From: Kineosporia corallincola
GTDB lineage: Bacteria > Actinomycetota > Actinomycetes > Actinomycetales > Kineosporiaceae
Length of the DNA stretch: 64,000 nucleotides
Direction of reading: 5' to 3'
NCBI RefSeq assembly: GCF_018499875.1
Contig: NZ_JAHBAY010000001.1
Coordinates: 496,001 to 560,000, forward strand
Part shown: piece after piece, positions 45,126 through 54,313 of the stretch
Numbering within the stretch: position 1 is the first letter of the stretch
Layout of the letters: each line of letters starts with the position of its first letter
Notes under the pieces: generated by a model
Databases searched by the model: none
What the model saw: only the letters and a program-made list of their open reading frames with translations
What the model was told of the DNA's origin: nothing
Program-made: the position numbers and the translations under genes

Positions 45126-46451
45126 GTGCATTCCGTGGAACAGGCGCTGGCCGCAATCGGCCGCGCCGAACCCGAGGTGGCCGAGGACGCTCGGGCGGCT
45201 TGGGAATCGCTGACCGGGGGTGACGGGCCCGAGTCGGTGACGCAGTGGCGACTCCAGCAGTTCTGCTGGGACGAGCTGAACCGCTCCTGGATGTCGGACG
45301 CCGCGGGTCGCTGGCGGGTCGCCACCGCACTCGCCGCCCTCCTCGACGGCCTGGGGATGCAGCGGTACTCCGGCATCGCCCGCAGCGACACCACCCGGCA
45401 GATCCTGTTCACCGGCGACCAGGCCCCCGACCGGGGCCGCACCGTGGTGCGCCGGGCCATGCAGCGTTCCGGCATCGAGCCGCCCGACACCGAACTGCTC
45501 ACCTGGGGCGCCATCATGGGCCAGGCCGAGGCCCAGGCCCGGGAGGCGGTGGCCGACCGGCTGGAACTGGCCGTCGCGGTCGGCGACCTCCAGCCCGGCA
45601 CCCGCGGCTGGCGCGACGCGCAGGCCGAGATCACCCTGAACGTGCTGCTCTCGCCGCGGATGGACCTGTCCGGCGAGGCCCTCTACGACCAGATCCTCGA
45701 CGAGCGTCTGGACGACTGGGTGCGCGGCCCGCGCTCCACCACCCGCGGCGGTCTGCTGGCCCCGCTGGAGGCCTCGCTGCGCGAGAACGTCGACCCGGGG
45801 ATGGCCGCCCCGGCCCGTGCCCTGCTGCGCCCGCTCGACTGGCTGCTCACCGAGATCGGCGACGGCCTGGCCCTGACCGCGGCCGGCTACCTGCCGCCGC
45901 GCACGGTGTCCCGGGCTCTCGACGAACTGGGCTGGCGCGACGAGCTGATCGGCCCGGCCAACCGTGAGGTGGACGCCTACCCGGTGCTGGTGCTGCGCGA
46001 GACCGCGCAGCGTCTGGGCCTGTGCCGCCGCCGCGCCTCACGCCTCACCCTGACCCCCAGCGGCCGGGCCGCGCTGGCCGACGGCCGCACGCTCTGGCAC
46101 TCGGTCGCCGCCGGGCTGGTCGGGCCGGAGCACTCCGCCCTGGCCGTGGCCTGGGAGGTGGTGCTGGCCGTGCTGGCGCCGGGTGACGTGGTCGGCGAGG
46201 AAGACGTGCGCACCCTGGTGCAGGCCGTGATCACCGAGTCCGGCTGGCGGGTGGCGGGCCGGCGCACGCCGTCGGAGAGCGACACCAGTGCCCTGTTCTT
46301 CGCGGTGCTGCGTGAGCTGCGCTGGATGGAGCTGGTGGAGGAGTCCGGCGCGCTGCTGGACCGTCAGCTGCGGGCCCGCTCCGGCGCTGCCGACCTGTTC
46401 CGGGCCGCGCTGCGGCACCGGGTGCTGCACCGCGACATCGTGCCCTTCTAA
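45126..46451 (+). CDS. Uncharacterised 441-aa protein with C-terminal winged-helix-like half
   Basis: I do not recognise a firm family. The first half is helical and includes F-C-W-D-E-L-N-R-S-W and T-W-G-A-I-M-G-Q-A-E-A-Q-A. The second half has L-L-T-E-I-G-D-G-L-A-L-T-A-A-G-Y-L-P-P and R-R-A-S-R-L-T-L-T-P-S-G-R-A-A-L-A, phrases I recall from actinobacterial hypothetical proteins linked to the pRiA4b ORF-3 family, suggesting a DNA-binding-like winged helix. No membrane segments. The GTG at 45126 is the first start after the divergent menE. Its end overlaps the convergent giant gene by 4 bp. Confidence 0.55.
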   Translation: MHSVEQALAAIGRAEPEVAEDARAAWESLTGGDGPESVTQWRLQQFCWDELNRSWMSDAAGRWRVATALAALLDGLGMQRYSGIARSDTTRQILFTGDQAPDRGRTVVRRAMQRSGIEPPDTELLTWGAIMGQAEAQAREAVADRLELAVAVGDLQPGTRGWRDAQAEITLNVLLSPRMDLSGEALYDQILDERLDDWVRGPRSTTRGGLLAPLEASLRENVDPGMAAPARALLRPLDWLLTEIGDGLALTAAGYLPPRTVSRALDELGWRDELIGPANREVDAYPVLVLRETAQRLGLCRRRASRLTLTPSGRAALADGRTLWHSVAAGLVGPEHSALAVAWEVVLAVLAPGDVVGEEDVRTLVQAVITESGWRVAGRRTPSESDTSALFFAVLRELRWMELVEESGALLDRQLRARSGAADLFRAALRHRVLHRDIVPF

Positions 46452-49400
46452 TACCTGCTCAAGAAGCTCGGGATCTCTTCCGGCGGAAGCGGTCTGGCGA
46501 AGAAGTAGCCCTGGCCGACCTCGCAGCCGACGTCGCGCAGCAGGTCGGCCTGGGCCTCGCTCTCGATGCCCTCGGCCGTGGTCTCCAGCGACAGGATGCG
46601 GGCCAGGTCCACCACCGTGCGCACGATCGCCAGGTCCTCCTCCACGGTCTCGATGTTGTCGATGAACGACTTGTCGATCTTCAGCTTGTCCACCGGGAAC
46701 CGGCGCAGGTACGACAGCGACGAGTAGCCGGTGCCGAAGTCGTCGATCCCGACCTGCACGCCCAGCCGGCGCAGCTCGGACAGCTGCGCGGTGATCCCCT
46801 CCGGGTCCTCCATCAGCACGGTCTCGGTGAGCTCCAGGGTGAGGGCCGAGGCGGGCAGCCCGGTCTCGGCGAGCGTGCTGACCACGTCCTGCGCCAGCCC
46901 CCCGTCGGACAGCTGGCGCGCCGACACGTTGATGTTGAGCCGCAGGTCCGGGGCCGGGCCGCGGCGCCAGGCCGCCACCTGGCGGCAGCTGGTCACCAGC
47001 ACCCAGCGGCCCATCTCGATCACCGCGCCGGTCTCCTCGGCGATCGGCACGAACAACGCCGGCGAGATCATCCCGCGCTCCGGGTGCCGCCAGCGGATCA
47101 GCGTCTCCACCCCGATCGGCATCCGCTGCGGCAGCGTCATCAGCGGCTGGTAGACCAGCTCGAACTGGTTCTCCGACAACGCCCTTCGCAGGTCACCCTG
47201 GAGCTCCAGGCGGTCCCGGGCGTCCTCCTGCATCCGCTGCTCGAACACCGCCGCCCGCCGCGACCCGGTCTTCTTCGCCTGATACATCGCCAGGTCGGCC
47301 TGTCGCAGCAGCTCACCGGTCTCGTGCTGGGCGGCGTCGCCGTGGGCCACGCCCACGCTGGCCGTGACGAAGATGTCCCGCCCGGCCAGCCGGATCGGCC
47401 GGGCCAGCTGTGTGGTGATCCGCTCGGCCGCCCGCAGCGCCGGGGCGGTGCCCCGGGTGCCCTCCATCAGTACCGCGAACTCGTCGCCGCCCAGCCGGGC
47501 CACCGTGTCCGAGTCCCGGATGCACTCGCGCAGCCGCCGCGCCACCTCGGCCAGCAGCTCGTCGCCGGCGCCGTGCCCGAGCGTGTCGTTCACCGCCTTG
47601 AACCGGTCCAGGTCGATGAACAGCACGCTGACCTCGGCCGGATCGTGGTCCGCCGGACCGGACAGCGCCTGCTTGAGCCGGTCGAGGAACAGCGAGCGGT
47701 TGGCCAGCCCGGTCAGCGAGTCGTACGACGCCTCGCGGATCGCCTCCAGCGTGTTCGCGTCGTTCAGGGCCAGGCTGACCTGCTCGGCGAACGCCCCGAG
47801 CAGGTCCTGCCGCCAGTCCTCCGGGCCCAGCCGGTCGGCGGCGCTGGTCACCAGGCTGCCGATGATCCGGCCGTTCACCTGGACCGGCGCGGCGATCAGG
47901 GTGATCTCGCCGTCACCGTCGTCGAGGGCGGTGACCAGCTCGTCCGCCTCGATCGCGGCCGAGGCCATGCGCAGCACCGCGTCGTCGGTCTCGGCGGGGC
48001 CGCGGTGGCCGCTGACCGAGGGGATGTTCGGCCGGTCGGAACCCTCCAGGTCGAGCAGCACCAGGGCGACGAAAGCACCCTCCAGCATGCCCGAGGCGCC
48101 CTCGGTGACGGCGTCCAGCACCAGCTGGAGCGGCACCCGGTGGGAGATGTCCCGCTGGATCGCCAGCAGCGTCTCCAGCAGCCGCTCCCGCTGCCGCACG
48201 GTCTCCAGCAGCTTCTCCCGCTGCCGGGCCTCCTGCTCGGTGCGGCGCCGGGCCAGCGCGTTCTCGAACGACACGGCCAGCTGCCCGGCGATCAGCCGCA
48301 CGGCGTCCAGCCGGTCCGCCGAGAAGGCGTTGGTGTGCAGCTGGTTCTCCAGCACCAGCACCAGCCGGGACTCACCCCGCGACCGGATCGGCACCACCAT
48401 CAGCGCGCAGCAGGGCAGGGTACGCAGGTACTCGTCGCCGGAGAACCGGTCGTCACGGGTGGCGTCGGCCACCAGCAGGGGCTCCCCGGTGCGCTCGGCG
48501 TAGCGGAACGCGGACACCGGAAATCCCTGGCCGGCCAACGTCTTCGTGCCCTGTCCCGGGCTGGTCCAGTCCTCGCCGTCACGCAGCAGGATGGTCACGT
48601 CGGTGGCCCCGGCCATCGCGGTCAGCACCTCGACCACCCGGGCGTGCAACTGGTCGAAGGCCGTCTCCCGGCCGATCGCCTGCGAGGCCGACAGCACCGC
48701 CAGCAGGTCCACGGCGTCGGTGCCGTCCACGCCGGGGGAGGCCACCTCGTCCACGTTGTGCGGCCGCGGCTCGTGATCGGGGGTGACCGCCCTCAGGAAC
48801 GGGTAGCGCTGGCGCATCTGCTCGACCTTGGCCACCGCGCCCCAGGCCAGGTACGAGTCCCGGGCCAGGGTGAGCATGGCCCGGGCGCCGTACTCGTGCC
48901 CCTGCGCCTGCCGGAACAGCCCGGCCCGCTCCACGATCAGGGCCCGGTGCCAGCCCCGGTAGGGCACGGTGTTCAGGATCGCCTCGTCGAAGTGCCGCAG
49001 CGCCGCCAGCGGGTCGCCGTCCGCCCAGGCCACCTCGGCGTCGATCCAGGAGATCAGGTGGCCGAAGGTGGCCGGCAGCTCCTGCGCCCGGCGGCCCAGC
49101 CACTCCCGGCTCACCTCCAGCCGGGCCCGCAGCTCCGCGGCCGCCTCCGGCCCGGCCGACGGCAGCGACCAGGCCAGCGAGAGCACGTTCAGCAGGTGCG
49201 CCTGCGAGCTGGAGTACCCGCTCTCCAGGAACGGGAACCGGGCCATCACCGGGCCCAGGTGCGCGGCCAGCGACTGCTCGTCGCCGAGCACCGCGGCCAG
49301 CAGTGCGGCGAGCAGGTGCCGGCCGACCACGGCCGGCTGCACGGTCAGCCCGATGTCGGTGTCCAGCTCCGGCGGCTGATCACCGCGCAGCGCCAGCACG

Positions 49401-52400
49401 AAGTGCCGGAAGCTCACGATCAGCTGCCGGGCCTGGTCGTTGCCCATCCGGGCGGCCAGCGCCAGGCCCTGGTCGGTGCCGGCCAGCAGGCCGGCCAGGG
49501 TGGGGCTGAAGTCGAGCATGCTGGAGCACAGCGTGTGGTAACTGAACGCGGCGGCCTGCGGCTCGCCCCCGCGCAGCAGCCCGGACTCGGCGTGCTGGAG
49601 GTCGGCGATGGCCGTCTCCAGTGGTTCGAACCAGGGCCGGGCGGTAGCGCCGCACAGGTAGCGGGCGTACGAGCTCTCCGGCTCGTAACCGCGTTCGGTG
49701 CTGACCGCCAGCACCCGCCGCACCACCCGGTACCCGGTGCGGAAGTCGCCGTTGCGGCCGATGGTCAGGATCGACGAGTGCGAGAGCGCCTCCACCAGGT
49801 GGCGCTGCGGGCCGTGCTCGTCCCACATCCGGCGGCTGGTCAGGATCAGCCAGCCGAGCAGGTCGTGGTCGGCGAAGAAGGCCGCGTGGTTCAGGCGCCG
49901 CAGCACCGCCGCCCGGGCCAGCACCCAGGCGTCGCCGGTCTCCGGCCGGCGCAGGTCCCCGGCCACGTCGTCGGCCTCGGCCCAGGCGGTGAAGTCGGGC
50001 ATCCCGGCGGTGGTGAACGGCCCCAGCTCGTCGGCCGGCGGCACCGGCGTGCCGAGCGCGGCCAGCTGCCGCCGGCCCAGGGCGATCGCCTCGTGCACCC
50101 GGCCGCGGTTGGTCAGCGCGGCGATCTGGAGGCACACCGACTCGTTCAGCCGCAGCGGGTCGGTGCAGCGCCGCACCAGCGACTCGAACAGCGCGTCCAT
50201 GGTGTCCAGCTCGCCCAGGCCGTACACGGTGGCGTGCCGTTCCAGGTCGAGCCGGAGCAGCAGCTGCTCGTCCTCCTCCTGGCTGAGACCGTCCAGCAGC
50301 CGCATCCCGGCGGCGTAGAACCGTTCCGCCGTCACCGGATTGGTCACCCGGATCGCCGAGCCGGCCCGTTCCAGCAGGTCCGCGGCCCGGCGCCGCTCGG
50401 CCGGGTCGGTCAGCTCGGGCAGGGCCGCCACATACTGCGCCGCGGCCGTGGTCAGGTGCCGCGGGTCGCCGGCCAGCCGGTGCGCGATGGTCAGGTGCAG
50501 CAGCCCGGCGCTGCGTCCCTGGCGTCCCGGCCCACGCAGCAGCCGGTGGCTGCGCTCGTGCCGGAACCGCACCGTGCCCTCCTCCTCGGCCTGCCCGGTC
50601 GTGGTCGCCACCAGGCCGTCGACGATCGCCGGGTCCAGCCGGGCGTCGAGTTCCTCCAGCGACATCCCGGCGGCGGTGGCCAGCACCGTCAGCCTGCTCT
50701 TCGGCCCGAGCGCGGCCAGCACCTCCAGCACGGCGACCGTCGCGTCGGGCAGCCGCTCCAGCCGCCCGCCCAGCGGGTCACCGCTCTCACCGCCGGTCAG
50801 CCGGCCGCGCACCGAGGTGGCGTCCCAGGTCCAGCCGGACTCGCCGAGCCGCAGCGCCCCCTCGGCCCGCAGCGCGTTCAGCAGCTCGATCGTCTCGGAC
50901 GGGTTGCCGCGGGTGCGGGCGCCCACCATGTCGGCCAGCCGGGCCGACTCGCGGCGGTCCAGACGCAGCATCTCGGCGAGCATCTCGGCCAGATCGTCGC
51001 GGGCCAGGTTCTCCACCCGGATCGCGGCCGGCCACAGGCCCAGCTGGGTCCAGCGCGGCACCAGCGCGTGGATCGCGTGGCCCTCGCCCACCTCGTCGTC
51101 GCGGAACGCCCCGACCAGCAGCAGACCGTCGATCTCGCTACCGGTCAGCACGGCGTCGAGCAGCCCGAGGGGGAACGGCGCGGCCCACTGGAGCGAGTCC
51201 AGCACCATCACCACCGGGCGCTGCCGGGAGGCCGTGGCCCGCAGCACGTCCAGCGCTCCCTGCCGGGCCCGGCTCTGGATCTCCAGCGGGTCACCCAGCG
51301 GCGGGTCGCCGGCCACCCCGAGCACCGGGGCCAGGTCGGGCACCAGCCCGGCCATCAGCGAGGCGTTGCCGCCGAGCATGGTGCGCAGCCGTTTGCGCTG
51401 CTCCACCAGGGCGCTCTCGGTCTCGGCCAGCAGCAGCCGGCCGAGCGCACCGAGCGCCTCCACCACGGCGTTGGAGCGCAGGTCGGAGTCGGCCACGTCG
51501 AAGGTGCCGGAGATGAACCAGCCGCCGGCCGAGGCCACGGTCGGACGCAGCTGGTCGATCAGCGCGGTCTTGCCCACCCCGGCCCGCCCGGCCACGAGCA
51601 CGCCGTTCGACCCGCCCGAGCAGACACCGGCGAAGGCCGAGCGCAGCCGGGTGATGTCGGCGTCCCGGGCGAACAGCCGCGCCGGGCCGGTGAGCTGGTG
51701 CGGGAAGTCGTGGTCGCCGAGCAGGAACGGGCCGATCGCGGCCAGCTGCCGCCCGCCGTGCCCGCCGCCGGCCCTGACGATCTCCTGCCGCAGCCGCTTC
51801 AGGTCGTGCAGCAGCCCGGCGGCGCTCTGGTAGCGCCGGCCGGGTTCCTTCTCCAGCAGTTTCGCGAGGATGTCCGAAAACGGTCGTGGGCAGTCCGGAT
51901 TCAGCAGGGCGACCGGGGTGGGCAGCCGGGCCAGCTGGTCGCGCATCAGGCTCAGGGCGTCGGTCTCACCGCGGCCGAACGGGGGTTCACCGGCGCACAG
52001 TTCGTAGAGCATCACGCCCAGCGTGTACAGGTCGGCCCGCTGGTCCACCGGCTGGGCGGTGCGGCCGGTCTGCTCCGGGGCCAGGTAGACCAGGCGCTGC
52101 ATGATCGAGTTGCTGTGCGCGTAGCCCGGCCGCTCGCCGGAGAACATCGTGGCCCGGTCGAAATTGACGATCGTCGGGCGGTTTCCGGGAACGCTGAGGA
52201 GGATCACCTCGGGGTTCAGGTCGGTGTGCACCACGCCCCGGGCGTGGATCTGGCTGAGCAGGGCCGCCAGGTCCACGGCGAGGTCGACCAGGGCCGGCAG
52301 GTCGAGGTGCCAGTTCGGCGTGCGCATCAGCTGCCGCAGCGAGTTCCCGCGGAAGGCCCGCACGTGGAAGATCGCCCCGGTGACGCCGCCGGCCAGTTGC

Positions 52401-52657
52401 GGCACCCCGGTGATGCCCCGCAGGCGCTCCATCACGGCCGCCGAGTGCCGGGAGCGCTGGGCGGCGTTGGGCCCGCGCATCTCCCGCCGGATCAGCGCGT
52501 CGTCGCCGCTGCCGACCCGGGTCACCCGGCCGAATTGGTCGTCGTGGAGCAGGACCTCGCCGGGCGCCAGGCCGGGGGGCGCCTCCGCCGGCCGCTGCCC
52601 CGGAACCGCGCTCTCGGCCCGGGCGCCACTGCTGCTGCCCGGTTCCGTGTTGGTCAT
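46448..52657 (-). CDS. Giant pseudokinase-AAA-GAF-GAF-GGDEF-EAL signalling protein
   Basis: A 2,069-aa soluble protein. About 45-285 is a kinase fold whose catalytic signs are altered: H-T-D-L-N-P-E-V replaces H-R-D-L-K-P-x-N, N-F-D replaces D-F-G, and the strand-3 Lys region reads L-I-R-R-E. Next comes an AAA_16 NTPase with G-R-A-G-V-G-K-T near 356 and V-L-D-S-L-Q-W, then about 600 residues of helical repeats, GAF domains near 1330-1480 and 1500-1640, GGDEF near 1722 with an R-D-S-D product-inhibition site, and EAL with E-T-L, N-I-N-V-S, L-E-L-T-E, D-D-F-G-T-G-Y and A-E-G-I-E-S all intact. It resembles trifunctional kinase/ATPase/histidine kinases with a c-di-GMP output. The start at 52657 has GAGG 8 nt upstream; 52699 is possible. 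Confidence 0.85.
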   Translation of the reverse strand: MTNTEPGSSSGARAESAVPGQRPAEAPPGLAPGEVLLHDDQFGRVTRVGSGDDALIRREMRGPNAAQRSRHSAAVMERLRGITGVPQLAGGVTGAIFHVRAFRGNSLRQLMRTPNWHLDLPALVDLAVDLAALLSQIHARGVVHTDLNPEVILLSVPGNRPTIVNFDRATMFSGERPGYAHSNSIMQRLVYLAPEQTGRTAQPVDQRADLYTLGVMLYELCAGEPPFGRGETDALSLMRDQLARLPTPVALLNPDCPRPFSDILAKLLEKEPGRRYQSAAGLLHDLKRLRQEIVRAGGGHGGRQLAAIGPFLLGDHDFPHQLTGPARLFARDADITRLRSAFAGVCSGGSNGVLVAGRAGVGKTALIDQLRPTVASAGGWFISGTFDVADSDLRSNAVVEALGALGRLLLAETESALVEQRKRLRTMLGGNASLMAGLVPDLAPVLGVAGDPPLGDPLEIQSRARQGALDVLRATASRQRPVVMVLDSLQWAAPFPLGLLDAVLTGSEIDGLLLVGAFRDDEVGEGHAIHALVPRWTQLGLWPAAIRVENLARDDLAEMLAEMLRLDRRESARLADMVGARTRGNPSETIELLNALRAEGALRLGESGWTWDATSVRGRLTGGESGDPLGGRLERLPDATVAVLEVLAALGPKSRLTVLATAAGMSLEELDARLDPAIVDGLVATTTGQAEEEGTVRFRHERSHRLLRGPGRQGRSAGLLHLTIAHRLAGDPRHLTTAAAQYVAALPELTDPAERRRAADLLERAGSAIRVTNPVTAERFYAAGMRLLDGLSQEEDEQLLLRLDLERHATVYGLGELDTMDALFESLVRRCTDPLRLNESVCLQIAALTNRGRVHEAIALGRRQLAALGTPVPPADELGPFTTAGMPDFTAWAEADDVAGDLRRPETGDAWVLARAAVLRRLNHAAFFADHDLLGWLILTSRRMWDEHGPQRHLVEALSHSSILTIGRNGDFRTGYRVVRRVLAVSTERGYEPESSYARYLCGATARPWFEPLETAIADLQHAESGLLRGGEPQAAAFSYHTLCSSMLDFSPTLAGLLAGTDQGLALAARMGNDQARQLIVSFRHFVLALRGDQPPELDTDIGLTVQPAVVGRHLLAALLAAVLGDEQSLAAHLGPVMARFPFLESGYSSSQAHLLNVLSLAWSLPSAGPEAAAELRARLEVSREWLGRRAQELPATFGHLISWIDAEVAWADGDPLAALRHFDEAILNTVPYRGWHRALIVERAGLFRQAQGHEYGARAMLTLARDSYLAWGAVAKVEQMRQRYPFLRAVTPDHEPRPHNVDEVASPGVDGTDAVDLLAVLSASQAIGRETAFDQLHARVVEVLTAMAGATDVTILLRDGEDWTSPGQGTKTLAGQGFPVSAFRYAERTGEPLLVADATRDDRFSGDEYLRTLPCCALMVVPIRSRGESRLVLVLENQLHTNAFSADRLDAVRLIAGQLAVSFENALARRRTEQEARQREKLLETVRQRERLLETLLAIQRDISHRVPLQLVLDAVTEGASGMLEGAFVALVLLDLEGSDRPNIPSVSGHRGPAETDDAVLRMASAAIEADELVTALDDGDGEITLIAAPVQVNGRIIGSLVTSAADRLGPEDWRQDLLGAFAEQVSLALNDANTLEAIREASYDSLTGLANRSLFLDRLKQALSGPADHDPAEVSVLFIDLDRFKAVNDTLGHGAGDELLAEVARRLRECIRDSDTVARLGGDEFAVLMEGTRGTAPALRAAERITTQLARPIRLAGRDIFVTASVGVAHGDAAQHETGELLRQADLAMYQAKKTGSRRAAVFEQRMQEDARDRLELQGDLRRALSENQFELVYQPLMTLPQRMPIGVETLIRWRHPERGMISPALFVPIAEETGAVIEMGRWVLVTSCRQVAAWRRGPAPDLRLNINVSARQLSDGGLAQDVVSTLAETGLPASALTLELTETVLMEDPEGITAQLSELRRLGVQVGIDDFGTGYSSLSYLRRFPVDKLKIDKSFIDNIETVEEDLAIVRTVVDLARILSLETTAEGIESEAQADLLRDVGCEVGQGYFFARPLPPEEIPSFLSRY

Positions 52658-52772
52658 CAGTCGTGCCTCGCAATCCCCGTCCTTGCGAGGTATCGCCATG
52701 ACGGTGCGAACCCTTGACGCCCGACCAGCGGTTAACCACGGACGCCTGAGGCGGGTTCACACCGGGCGCGAC

Positions 52773-52778
52773 TAGGCT
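52773..52778 (+). promoter_or_regulatory. -10 element of leaderless F420-type oxidoreductase promoter
   Basis: TAGGCT ends 6 nt before the ATG at 52785. Confidence 0.5.
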
Positions 52779-52784
52779 GTCCAC

Positions 52785-53687
52785 ATGTTTGATACAGATC
52801 GAACACACGTGCAGGGCATCCCGCTCGGTGCCGACGCCCCCTACGGCGTCTGGCTGGGCCTGGGACCGCAGGCGCTCGGCGCCTATTCGGGCCGGGAGGG
52901 CGAACTGGCCGCCGAGCTGGAGGGCCTGAACTTCCCCTCGCTCTGGCTGGGCGGCTCGTGGGGCGCCGACCTGGCGCCGATCGAGCGGCTGCTGGCCGGC
53001 AGCGAGCGCCTGGTGGTGGGCACCTCGATCGCCAACATCTGGCGTGACCCGGCCGAGCAGGTGGCCGCCGCCCACACCCGGGTGGCCGAGCGGTTCGGCA
53101 ACCGGTTCGTGCTCGGCCTGGGCGTCGGGCACCATCCGCAGACCGAGCTCAACCAGGGGCAGTACGCCCGGCCCCTGGCGAAACTCGCGGCCTACCTGGA
53201 CGTGCTCGACGCCGCCGACCCGCCGGTGCCGGCCGGGCACCGGGCGCTCGCCGCGCTCGGCCCCAAGGCCCTGGAGCTGGCCCGGGACCGCTCGGCCGGT
53301 TCGCTGCCCTACCTGACCACGCCCGAGCACACCCGCACCGCCCGCGAGACCCTTGGCCCGGAGCGCTTTCTCGCGCCCGAGCAGAAGGTGGTGCTGAGCG
53401 ACGACCCGGACGAGGCCAGGGGCCTGGCCCGGACCGCGCTGCACCACTACCTGGAGCTGCCGAACTACCTGAACTCCTGGCGCCGGCTGGGCTTCGGCGA
53501 GCCGGACTTCGAGAACGGCGGCAGCGACCGGCTGATCGACGCCCTGTTCGGCTGGGGCCCGGACGCACTCGACCACGTGCGGCGGCACCGTGAGGCCGGC
53601 GCCGACCATGTCTGCGTGCAACCGATCCCGCGGAACGGCCGGCACGCCCTGGACGAGCTGCGGATCATCGCCCGCGAGCTGCTCTGA
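52785..53687 (+). CDS. LLM-class, probably F420-dependent oxidoreductase
   Basis: A 300-aa luciferase-like TIM barrel. Recognisable blocks are F-P-S-L-W-L-G-G-S-W-G, V-G-T-S-I-A-N-I-W-R, R-F-V-L-G-L-G-V-G-H-H and G-A-D-H-V-C-V-Q. I recall this pattern from the TIGR03620 group of F420-dependent enzymes; FMN cannot be excluded from sequence alone. Substrate unknown. It stands alone, with its own promoter and a 20-bp bidirectional terminator after it. Confidence 0.82.
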   Translation: MFDTDRTHVQGIPLGADAPYGVWLGLGPQALGAYSGREGELAAELEGLNFPSLWLGGSWGADLAPIERLLAGSERLVVGTSIANIWRDPAEQVAAAHTRVAERFGNRFVLGLGVGHHPQTELNQGQYARPLAKLAAYLDVLDAADPPVPAGHRALAALGPKALELARDRSAGSLPYLTTPEHTRTARETLGPERFLAPEQKVVLSDDPDEARGLARTALHHYLELPNYLNSWRRLGFGEPDFENGGSDRLIDALFGWGPDALDHVRRHREAGADHVCVQPIPRNGRHALDELRIIARELL

Positions 53688-53692
53688 GTCAC

Positions 53693-53741
53693 AATTGAGG
53701 ACGACGACGAGCCGCGGCACAGCTCGTCGTCGTCCTCAATT
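53693..53741. terminator. Bidirectional terminator between the oxidoreductase gene and PLDc_N-type gene
   Basis: Perfect 20-bp stem (53693-53712 with 53722-53741) and a 9-nt loop; the plus-strand stem is followed by TTCTGCTCTTC. It covers the stop codon of the convergent gene. Confidence 0.88.
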
Positions 53742-54134
53742 CTGCTCTTCGGGCCTCTCGGGGGGTTTCGGCTTCTTCTTGCCCTTCTTCTCCTGATCGT
53801 CGTCAGGCCGGGTCAGGGTGCGTTGGCGCTGCGCCCGGGCGAGACCCGCGATGAAGTCCGGGTCGTCGTCGGGGCCCACCGGGTACTGGGTCATGCCCTG
53901 CGCCGCCCAGCCGGTGCCGGACGGATGCCCCGGCGCGTGCTCGTGCCGGCCCCGGCGCGGGCCGGAGGCCAGCAGCCAGCACACCGCGCCGAAGAGCGGG
54001 ACCAGGATGATGACGGCGACCCACTGGCCGCGGGTCAGACGGTACAGCTCGTCCGCTGGAGTTTGTACGGCGTCGATCACCGAGTAGACGACCAGGCCGA
54101 TGTACAGCAACGCGGGCAAGGCGGTCAGCAGCAC
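53736..54134 (-). CDS. PLDc_N-type small membrane protein, copy 2
   Basis: A 132-aa protein with two membrane helices (about 2-20 and 37-55, the latter W-V-A-V-I-I-L-V-P-L-F-G-A-V-C-W-L-L), then V-G-P-D-D-D-P-D-F-I-A-G-L and a Lys/Pro-rich tail. It is a paralogue of the 39202-39492 product, longer by the linker and tail. Function unknown. The GTG at 54134 has GGGGAG upstream; an in-frame start 14 codons earlier looks less likely. menB lies upstream on the same strand; the 179-bp gap holds only a short GACCGT-N3-ACGGTC hairpin (54269-54283). Confidence 0.75.
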   Translation of the reverse strand: MLLTALPALLYIGLVVYSVIDAVQTPADELYRLTRGQWVAVIILVPLFGAVCWLLASGPRRGRHEHAPGHPSGTGWAAQGMTQYPVGPDDDPDFIAGLARAQRQRTLTRPDDDQEKKGKKKPKPPERPEEQN

Positions 54135-54313
54135 GTTCCGCTCCCCCTTCCTTCGGTTTCCGATCCCGGCGCCCACCGGGCGCGCGGCATCCCTCGGCGG
54201 GTCCTGGTGCCGACGACCGGCCGGGAGAAATCCGTACTCCCAAGCCTGCCACGTCCGGCGCGGTATGTGACCGTCGAACGGTCTGGGAGTCGCCGGGGAA
54301 TCCGCGGGGAGGA

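Noticed and set aside
47084-52717. A long open frame running antisense to the giant signalling gene (over 1,800 codons)
   Set aside because: It mirrors the codon bias of the real gene, is rich in Arg/Gln/His/Val without domain motifs, and has no ribosome-binding site. The minus-strand frame has clear GAF, GGDEF and EAL motifs.
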